In this document: piece by piece, positions 1 to 4,558 of the stretch
Position numbering within the stretch: position 1 is the stretch's first letter
Layout: each line of letters begins with the position of its first letter
Assembly: GCA_016934645.1 (NCBI GenBank)
Contig: JAFGSL010000571.1
Span: 1-9,901 of the forward strand
Origin: Anaerolineae bacterium
GTDB lineage: Bacteria > Chloroflexota > Anaerolineae > B4-G1 > SLSP01
DNA length: 9,901 bases
Direction of reading: 5' to 3'
The notes under the pieces: generated by a model
Databases searched by the model: none
The model's input: the letters and a program-made list of their open reading frames with translations, nothing else
What the model was told of the DNA's origin: nothing
Position numbers and translations under genes: made by a program

Positions 1-192
1 GAGTACCGCGGGCGCGGCCTGGATGCCATCCTCTGCCTGGAAGACCTGAAGGTCGCCATACAGCGCGGCTACAAGCAGGTCGAGTTCTCGTGGGTCCTTG
101 AAAGCAACATTCCTATGCGCCAGACTGCCGTCAATTTGCACGGGCATATCTACCGCACGTACCGGCTGTATGACAAGCCGATAGTCAGGTAG
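1..192 (+). CDS. GNAT-like N-acetyltransferase, C-terminal fragment
   Basis: Frame 1 is open from the window edge to a TAG at 190-192 and encodes the last 63 residues of a protein whose start lies upstream. The fragment has the look of a GNAT fold C-terminus. RGRGLDAIL resembles the segment after the acetyl-CoA-binding loop. It is followed by WVLESNIPMRQ, with the W-x-LE-x-N-x-PM pattern common near the end of GNAT domains, then a final strand ending YRTYRLYDKP. The family transfers an acyl group from acyl-CoA to an amine, but the substrate cannot be told from this piece. It converges on the nitrilase-like gene, and no strong terminator of its own is visible before the bidirectional-looking hairpin at 424-451. 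The fold assignment rests on a short motif, so it is moderately sure; that this is a coding end is more secure. Confidence 0.6.
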   Translation, partial: EYRGRGLDAILCLEDLKVAIQRGYKQVEFSWVLESNIPMRQTAVNLHGHIYRTYRLYDKPIVR

Positions 193-298
193 TCGCGTAG
201 TCGTCCCAGGGCTTCATTTGCTTAGGAATGGGTACTAAACAACTTTTCCAATTCAAACTGAAAGCGGGTATAGGAAGCCTCGCAAATGGGCAAGTTAT

Positions 299-387
299 TT
301 AGCTTTCAGTCCTTAAAGCGGACGCGGATGCGTAGCATCCGGTCAAATCCGCGCGCCAAACAAGGATCTACCGATCCCCTCCAAGCA
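299..387. repeat. REP-like palindromic element, copy 1
   Basis: This 89-base stretch lies in the convergent gap 193-475. Its ends match an element at 4452-4529. The left end TTAGCTTTCAG (299-309) matches TTAGTTTTCAG at 10 of 11 bases, and the right end (364-387) matches 4506-4529 at 21 of 24 bases. Inside it are two hairpins. GGATGC-GTA-GCATCC is at 326-340, with outer arms GCGGA (318-322) and TCCGC (348-352). GGATC-TACC-GATCC is at 364-377. The middle sequence differs between the two copies. No coding function is supported here. It could be a REP-type or small non-autonomous element, or a 3'-end RNA structure. Confidence 0.5.
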
Positions 388-423
388 AGTACAATACCGT
401 GCAGTCTGTCCGCTGATATAAAA

Positions 424-451
424 ACAGGAGCAGCGCTTTTGCTGCTCCTGT
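424..451 (-). terminator. Intrinsic terminator of the nitrilase-like gene
   Basis: There is a perfect 11-bp stem, ACAGGAGCAGC (424-434) pairing with GCTGCTCCTGT (441-451), with a 6-base loop. On the minus strand the stem is followed by a U-tract (complement of the A-run at 420-424) and then AU-rich sequence. The hairpin begins 24 bases after the hydrolase stop codon, a typical place for a Rho-independent terminator. On the plus strand it is followed by CATTTTG, a weaker U-tract, so it may also stop transcription arriving from the GNAT-like gene. Confidence 0.85.
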
Positions 452-475
452 CATTTTGTGTGAAATCCCAACTGC

Positions 476-1288
476 CTAATACTTCTTAACAATCGAGCGA
501 TAGGAGCCGGGTTGGCGAGCGAGCATAATTTGGGTTTCCTCACGGCGGCGGCGGATTTCGTCCAGGTCCAGCCGCACCACAACATAGCCCTCTTCAGGTT
601 CTTCGAGCGCCGCCAGCACCTCGCCGCTGGGCGCGAGAATGGCACTCTGCCCAGCGAAGGTATAGGATGGTTCCTCGCCAATGCGATTCGCCGCCGCGAC
701 GAAAACATCGTTCTCATAGGCGCGCGCGACCAAAAGAGTACGCCACATATCGGCATCCTTCGCCTGCCACGCCGCCGGCAGCAACAACACCTCCGCACCG
801 TCGAGCACCAGGTTGCGCGCGATTTCGGGAAAGGTCAAATCCCAGCCGCACATCAGACCAATGACGCCAACTTCGGTCTCGATAGGCGTAATGCGATAAC
901 CGGGGCGAAAGACCAAGCGTTCCTCGGCCTGCAAGTGAACCTTACGGTACTCACCCGCCACAGCGCCATCCGGTCCGATAAGTACAGCACTGTTATACAG
1001 CACCGTCTCCACCTTCTCCTTGACCGCCATCCCGATCAACACGTAGACACCGAACTCGGTCGCGTGCTGCCCCAGGATATTGGTCACCGCACCAGGGACG
1101 CGCTGAGCCATCTGTGCAAAGCGCTGTCCGCCCTCGTAGCCCGTCACCGACAGTTCCGGGAAGACGATAATGTCGACCGGCTGCTCCGTCGCAATCCGCG
1201 CGATGAAGTCCGCCATCTTGCCGACATTAGCTTCCATTCTCGCCAGTTCAGGTTCCATTTGGACCACAGCAATGTTCAATTCACGCAT
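476..1288 (-). CDS. Carbon-nitrogen hydrolase (nitrilase superfamily)
   Basis: This 270-residue protein has the Glu-Lys-Cys triad of the nitrilase superfamily. E45 is in FPELS, K116 in YRKVHL, and the nucleophile C147 in MCGWDLTFPE. E123 is a candidate for the second conserved Glu between Lys and Cys. Further family signatures are GAEVLLLPAAW (164-174), NRIGEE (201-206) and GQSAILAPSGEVLA (213-226). Such enzymes are cytoplasmic and hydrolyse non-peptide C-N bonds in amides, nitriles or N-carbamoyl compounds. The length suits an amidase-type branch, but the substrate cannot be read from the sequence. The start is set by GGAGG (1296-1300) seven bases upstream of ATG. The gap to the pseudouridine synthase gene upstream is 130 bases with no clear terminator, so read-through from that operon is possible. 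No defect was seen in the triad. Confidence 0.93.
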   Translation of the reverse strand: MRELNIAVVQMEPELARMEANVGKMADFIARIATEQPVDIIVFPELSVTGYEGGQRFAQMAQRVPGAVTNILGQHATEFGVYVLIGMAVKEKVETVLYNSAVLIGPDGAVAGEYRKVHLQAEERLVFRPGYRITPIETEVGVIGLMCGWDLTFPEIARNLVLDGAEVLLLPAAWQAKDADMWRTLLVARAYENDVFVAAANRIGEEPSYTFAGQSAILAPSGEVLAALEEPEEGYVVVRLDLDEIRRRREETQIMLARQPGSYRSIVKKY

Positions 1289-1307
1289 CTTGACGCCTCC
1301 ATAAAAT

Positions 1308-1339
1308 AGTTGAAAGTCTCAAGTTGAAAGTCAAAAGTT
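1308..1339. repeat. Short 14-bp tandem repeat
   Basis: AGTTGAAAGTC occurs at 1308-1318 and 1322-1332. The unit is 14 bases long, and a third partial AGTT follows at 1336-1339. The tract lies just upstream of the nitrilase-like gene, where its promoter would be. On the minus strand it contains TTGACT, but no good -10 hexamer lies at 16-18 bases. It may be a decayed intergenic microsatellite. Confidence 0.6.
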
Positions 1340-1418
1340 AGCAAATTCTCATCCGTTCGATCCGTTGAAGTCAGTGCCCTTTTCACACACCTTCGCAAGA
1401 ATACCGAATTACACGTCA

Positions 1419-2378
1419 CTAACCCTTTGGACGGGTGAGATAGCGCAACACAGAACGTAGCTCGGGCGCGAGCGCTGACTCGACGCGGACAAGGTCCCCG
1501 GTAATCGGATGCGGGAAGGTCACCACACTCAAATGCAGGAAAATGCGGTCGGGCAACAGCGGCTGCTGGCGCGAACCATAGACGCGATCACCAACCAGGG
1601 GAAAGCCGTACCACGAAAGGTGAACGCGAATCTGATGCAGGCGCGCAGTCTGTGGCTGCACCTCTAGCAACGAGTAGTCACGCTTCTCATCTTTGTAATG
1701 TTGTTGCCCGCGATAAGCGGTCCGTGCCGGCCGTCCCTCACGCGCGACGGCCAATCTCTGGCGGGCGCGCTTTACATTGCCAATAGGCTGATCAATCACA
1801 TACTGGCCAGTCAAACGTCCTTCGACCAGCGCGGAGTAGATGCGTTCCACCTGATCATGTTTGACGTTGCGCTGCAATTGGTGATACGTGTCCTCATCCT
1901 TAGCGACCAACACCGCACCGGAAACTTCCGCCTCGACCCGCATCACAATGCCGGCACGATCGGCACCGCCGACATGCGCTAACAATGGGTAGAGCGCGGA
2001 CAACTTCCCCGCCAACGTCTGTTGAAATTGTTGATGGACCGAACGCGACGACAGATGCACAGGAACGCCGGCCAGTTTCTCGACAACGAGCACAGCTTCA
2101 TCCTCGTACAACACCGACAACGGTAGCGCTGGCACACTCACATCGAGAGAAGAAGGCTCGGTTCCAGCGACAACATCAACAGGGACACCGCTGACGGAGA
2201 CCTCGTCATCAACCTCGACATACTGGCCCGCCTTTGTGGCGGGCTGTCCGTTGACGAGCACTTGCCCTGCACGCACCTTCTCACGCACGGAGCGCCGGTC
2301 CAGTCCAGTCCAGGTTCGCACCAGAAATTGATCTAGCCGCATCCGCGCTTCAACAAGCGCGCGTTCAAACGGCAACAT
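1419..2378 (-). CDS. RluA/RluD-family pseudouridine synthase homologue, catalytic Asp replaced
   Basis: This is a 319-residue protein. An N-terminal S4 RNA-binding domain (about residues 13-66, RLDQFLVR to DDEVSV) is followed by an RluA-type domain. That domain shows VLYEDEAVLVVEKLAG (89-104), ERIYSALVEG, IDQPIGN, and ARLHQIRVHL (245-254) followed by GDRVYG. The family isomerises uridine to pseudouridine in 23S rRNA or tRNA. The motif normally reading HRLDxxTSG reads MRVEAEVSG here, so the catalytic Asp is Glu149 (codon 1932-1934, GAG on the coding strand). The His before it is Met, and NKPAG has become EKLAG. Catalysis is therefore doubtful, and the protein may only bind RNA. The start ATG at 2378 has GGAGG (2388-2392) nine bases upstream and overlaps the lspA end by 14 bases. 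A longer upstream reading to 2444 would run deep into lspA. ATG at 2342 is a weaker alternative. It is the third gene of the DksA-like/lspA operon. Confidence 0.88.
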   Translation of the reverse strand: MLPFERALVEARMRLDQFLVRTWTGLDRRSVREKVRAGQVLVNGQPATKAGQYVEVDDEVSVSGVPVDVVAGTEPSSLDVSVPALPLSVLYEDEAVLVVEKLAGVPVHLSSRSVHQQFQQTLAGKLSALYPLLAHVGGADRAGIVMRVEAEVSGAVLVAKDEDTYHQLQRNVKHDQVERIYSALVEGRLTGQYVIDQPIGNVKRARQRLAVAREGRPARTAYRGQQHYKDEKRDYSLLEVQPQTARLHQIRVHLSWYGFPLVGDRVYGSRQQPLLPDRIFLHLSVVTFPHPITGDLVRVESALAPELRSVLRYLTRPKG

Positions 2379-2874
2379 CGGACATAGCCTCCTCTTCGCC
2401 GAAGAGCAAAGCATCAAGGAGCAAGACTGCCACACCTGCCACAACCGCCGAATCCGCGATATTAAACACAGGCCACTCGCGGAATGGCCAGAAATTCACA
2501 TCAATGAAATCAACTACGTAATGCCGTGTTAGCCGGTCGACCAGATTACCGAGCGCCCCACCGGTCACCAATCCCAGACCGCTATACACCCACAAGTCAT
2601 TTCCGGCAATAACACGGTGAAAGACAAAAATACCCGCAATCACGATCGCTGACAGGATTGTGAAAAGGCCGCCCAACTGCGGGAAGAGACCGAAAGCGAC
2701 GCCGGTATTCTTAACGAAGGTAAACGAAAGCAAAGAGGCAAGCTGGGGAATCCAATCCACCGGGGTATAGGCGGGCAAATGATGCACTACCCACGACTTG
2801 GAAAGCTGGTCGAGTGCCACAACAAGCGCCGCTCCTCCCCACAACAGGAGCCGGCTGCGAACCGCAGCGTTCAT
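2365..2874 (-). CDS. lspA: Lipoprotein signal peptidase (signal peptidase II)
   Basis: This 169-residue integral membrane aspartyl protease removes signal peptides from diacylglyceryl-modified prolipoproteins. It has about four hydrophobic segments (roughly residues 8-30, 66-88, 95-110 and 140-158) and all the family signatures. These are DQLSK with the conserved D22, KNTGVAFG (N56), GGALGNLVDRL (N110, D113, R114), the catalytic D122 in VVDFIDV, and the catalytic D141 in FNIADSAVV. The length matches the usual 160-170 residues. The ATG at 2874 overlaps the stop of the upstream zinc-finger gene as ATGA, indicating translational coupling, with AAGGGA just upstream. The reading frame extends further upstream, to 2910, but that would lie inside the neighbouring gene without a better ribosome site. 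The downstream pseudouridine synthase gene overlaps by 14 bases, so the three genes very probably share a message. Confidence 0.96.
   Translation of the reverse strand: MNAAVRSRLLLWGGAALVVALDQLSKSWVVHHLPAYTPVDWIPQLASLLSFTFVKNTGVAFGLFPQLGGLFTILSAIVIAGIFVFHRVIAGNDLWVYSGLGLVTGGALGNLVDRLTRHYVVDFIDVNFWPFREWPVFNIADSAVVAGVAVLLLDALLFGEEEAMSDVAV
2388..2392 (-). promoter_or_regulatory. Ribosome binding site deciding the pseudouridine synthase start
   Basis: GGAGG on the minus strand lies nine bases before the ATG at 2376-2378. It sits inside the last codons of lspA. It supports the 319-residue product over the longer frame that opens at 2444. Confidence 0.75.
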
Positions 2875-3218
2875 CGAGTCCCTTCGCGACGAGACTGGCA
2901 ATGCATACACAGACGTGCGGAAGGCAAGGCCTCCAGGCGAGCAAGTTCGATAATAGTGCCGCAGGTCTCACAAATGCCGTAGGTCCCGTCCTCGAATTTG
3001 CTCAAAGCGCGCTCTACGTCTTCCAAGGAACGCTTGAGTTGACGAGCCAGGGACACATCGCGTGCCTGCTCAAAGACCTCTGTACCAACGTCAGCCATAT
3101 GATTGCTGTATCCCACCCCGTCCTCGCGGACAGCGCGGGCGGTCGCTTCCAACTGCGCCAAGAGGTGACCCTTTTGTTCTGAGAGCTCTTGATGTAATTT
3201 GTTATAGGTGATTGTCAT
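2871..3218 (-). CDS. DksA/TraR-type C4 zinc-finger protein
   Basis: This 115-residue protein has an N-terminal region rich in charged, helix-forming residues (about 5-75, probably a coiled coil as in DksA). It ends in a C4 zinc finger: C83-x2-C86 and C104-x2-C107 within GTYGICETCGTII and ARLCMHCQSRR. All four ligands are present. Family members bind the secondary channel of RNA polymerase and tune initiation, often with ppGpp. Short relatives of this type are usually annotated TraR/DksA family without a known target. The DksA acidic tip DxxDxA is not clearly visible, so full DksA function is unproven. The start at 3218 is chosen for GGAGA (3224-3228) five bases upstream. The frame extends to 3275, but the extra residues cover the candidate promoter. 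It is the first gene of the operon, and its stop overlaps the lspA start by four bases. Confidence 0.9.
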   Translation of the reverse strand: MTITYNKLHQELSEQKGHLLAQLEATARAVREDGVGYSNHMADVGTEVFEQARDVSLARQLKRSLEDVERALSKFEDGTYGICETCGTIIELARLEALPSARLCMHCQSRREGTR

Positions 3219-3247
3219 CTTATTCTCCAACAGTGACTCGTGCGTGC

Positions 3248-3275
3248 ATTTTACCCGGCTTTCAAGAAAAGACAA
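3248..3275 (-). promoter_or_regulatory. Candidate sigma70-type promoter for the DksA-like/lspA operon
   Basis: On the minus strand, TTGTCT (3270-3275) and TAAAAT (3248-3253) are separated by 16 bases. Transcription would begin about 20-25 bases before the chosen start codon at 3218. The hexamers are acceptable but not strong. The site is back-to-back with the better plus-strand promoter at 3289-3317. Confidence 0.4.
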
Positions 3276-3288
3276 GAGTACAGAGTAG

Positions 3289-3317
3289 TTTACACTTTTG
3301 TAAAAATACCTTATAAT
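3289..3317 (+). promoter_or_regulatory. Strong sigma70-type promoter of the cohesin/LysM gene
   Basis: TTTACA (3289-3294) and a consensus TATAAT (3312-3317) are 17 bases apart. This places the transcription start near 3324 and leaves a leader of about 37 bases containing AAGGAGG. A small inverted repeat, TTTAC (3289-3293) and GTAAA (3300-3304), overlaps the -35 and could be an operator. This last point is only a suggestion from its position. Confidence 0.7.
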
Positions 3318-3344
3318 AACAATGATATTTTCATCGAGGCGTCA

Positions 3345-3351
3345 AAGGAGG
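3345..3351 (+). promoter_or_regulatory. Ribosome binding site deciding the cohesin/LysM start
   Basis: AAGGAGG ends nine bases before the ATG at 3361. It rules out the in-frame ATG at 3322, which would coincide with the predicted transcription start and has no ribosome site. Confidence 0.85.
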
Positions 3352-3360
3352 ACAGGCACG

Positions 3361-4428
3361 ATGAAGAAGGACATCACAAGGCGCAGAATACGTCACAGTC
3401 TATGGATTAGCACGGCTATGGCGTTGATCATCATCACAGTGTGGGTTAGTAACGCTTTCGCACAAAATTCAACGCAGGTCAAACTTGCCCCAGACGAAGC
3501 AGCCATCAGTGTGGAGCAAACCATTGCAATGACAGTGCAGGTGGAAAACATCGCCAACCTCTACGGCGTCGAGATCGTTATCACGTTCGACCCCAATCTG
3601 CTCGAAGTGGTGGATGCTGATCCCGGCAAGCCAGGCACGCAGATAAAAACAGGTGACTTTCTAAGTGGTGGAATGGAGGATACCAACGCTGTCGCTGATG
3701 GCAGAATCGAGTACATTATGCAGCAAGTCTCTCCGAATCCTCCCTCAAACGGCGGGGGCGTGCTGGCACGCATCACCTTCAAAGGAATAGGCAGCGGGCA
3801 AGCCGACATCAGGATAGACGATCTGTTCCTGTCTGACCAGGGTGGCAATGGCATCGGTTGCAGCTTCCAGGGGGCGCAAATCACCATACAGGCCGGCAGT
3901 GTAGGCGGCCCCACCCCCACCCCGTTTTCACCCACAGCAGTACCTCCAACAGCAACACCGGTCCCACCGGCGCCAATCCCGCAGGCGACTACCGCCGCGC
4001 AACCCATTACAGCGCAAAGCCTCGGCGTGGACTGCGTCGCCGTCCAGGGCTACCACATCGTCCAACGCGGCGAAACGCTCTATGCCATCGCGCGCGCTTA
4101 CGCAACCAATCCCTATGCGATCGTGGCGTGCAATCCCACGATCAATCCACGCCGGATTCACGCCAGTAACCACCTGGCGATTCCCTATGCGCTATGGCCA
4201 ACCGTCCCACCCGGCCCAACAGCAGATCGTCAGTTCAGCCCCAGCCTGATCCCAGCACCGGTCCCCACACCCACACCAGGCTGTCGCGCTTATCACACAG
4301 TCCAGCCCTATGAAACCCTCACCGCCATCGGGCTGAAGTACGGCGCAAACATCTGGGATATCGCGCGCGCCAACCGCATCTACAACCTACACTTCATCAA
4401 TTCCGGACAGGTGTTGTGCATCCCCTAG
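3361..4428 (+). CDS. Secreted cohesin-domain protein with two LysM domains
   Basis: This 355-residue protein has a signal peptide: charged MKKDITRRRIRH, then a hydrophobic core (about 14-30), with probable cleavage after AFA at residue 34. There is no lipobox Cys, so signal peptidase I is expected. Residues 38-178 look like a cohesin-type beta-sandwich, with VKLAPDEAAISVEQTIAM, NLYGVEIVITFDPNLLEVVD and GGVLARITFKGIGSG being typical strands. A Pro/Thr linker (about 183-212) leads to LysM 1 (230-275, YHIVQRGETLYAIARAY). A second linker (about 293-306) leads to LysM 2 (310-355, YHTVQPYETLTAIGLKYG), which ends the protein. LysM domains bind GlcNAc-containing glycans such as peptidoglycan. The cohesin-like domain may bind a partner protein, but no dockerin is seen nearby. 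Paired Cys bracket each LysM (C225/C257 and C308/C353), suggesting disulfides outside the cytoplasm. The role is probably envelope or extracellular scaffolding, by inference. Confidence 0.88.
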   Translation: MKKDITRRRIRHSLWISTAMALIIITVWVSNAFAQNSTQVKLAPDEAAISVEQTIAMTVQVENIANLYGVEIVITFDPNLLEVVDADPGKPGTQIKTGDFLSGGMEDTNAVADGRIEYIMQQVSPNPPSNGGGVLARITFKGIGSGQADIRIDDLFLSDQGGNGIGCSFQGAQITIQAGSVGGPTPTPFSPTAVPPTATPVPPAPIPQATTAAQPITAQSLGVDCVAVQGYHIVQRGETLYAIARAYATNPYAIVACNPTINPRRIHASNHLAIPYALWPTVPPGPTADRQFSPSLIPAPVPTPTPGCRAYHTVQPYETLTAIGLKYGANIWDIARANRIYNLHFINSGQVLCIP

Positions 4429-4451
4429 TACAGCGCGGCATAGATTCCTCC

Positions 4452-4529
4452 TTAGTTTTCAGCTTCAAGGGGATCGTCAGATCCCCGACTATGTGCCAGG
4501 CGCGGGGATCTGACGATCCCCTCTAAGCA
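4452..4529. repeat. REP-like palindromic element, copy 2, with perfect 18-bp inverted repeat
   Basis: This element fills the convergent gap between the cohesin/LysM gene and the CLC gene. GGGGATCGTCAGATCCCC (4469-4486) and its exact reverse complement (4504-4521) are separated by 17 bases. Each arm is also a small hairpin by itself: GGGGATC, a 4-base loop, GATCCCC. The DNA or RNA could therefore form one long stem or two tandem hairpins. Flanking GCTT (4462-4465) and AAGC (4525-4528) extend the pairing after a short mismatch. No U-run follows on either strand, so it is not a classical Rho-independent terminator, though it may still block or stabilise 3' ends. Its ends are shared with the element at 299-387. 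Confidence 0.75.
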
Positions 4530-4558
4530 CCATTATCTGAGAAGGGACTTGCGTCGTA

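Noticed and set aside
286..489. A 67-residue plus-strand frame in the 193-475 gap
   Set aside because: It runs through the palindromic element and the terminator hairpin, lacks a clear ribosome site and ends inside the hydrolase gene.
512..1309. A 265-residue open frame on the plus strand across the nitrilase-like gene
   Set aside because: It mirrors the hydrolase gene, which has a full catalytic triad, ribosome site and terminator. The antisense product is rich in His/Arg and matches no family.
2379..2444. N-terminal extension of the pseudouridine synthase homologue
   Set aside because: It lies within the lspA coding end, and the added residues precede the S4 domain without similarity. The ATG at 2378 has a good GGAGG.
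3322..3360. Earlier ATG for the cohesin/LysM protein
   Set aside because: It coincides with the predicted transcription start and has no ribosome site. Starting at 3361 gives a normal signal peptide after AAGGAGG.
3361..4428. The secreted LysM protein as a lipoprotein substrate of the nearby LspA
   Set aside because: There is no Cys at the end of the signal peptide (AFA then QN), so signal peptidase I cleavage is expected.
4469..4521. Inverted repeat as a classical Rho-independent terminator
   Set aside because: No U-rich tract follows the stem on either strand, and its ends are shared with another intergenic element. A repeat-element reading fits better.
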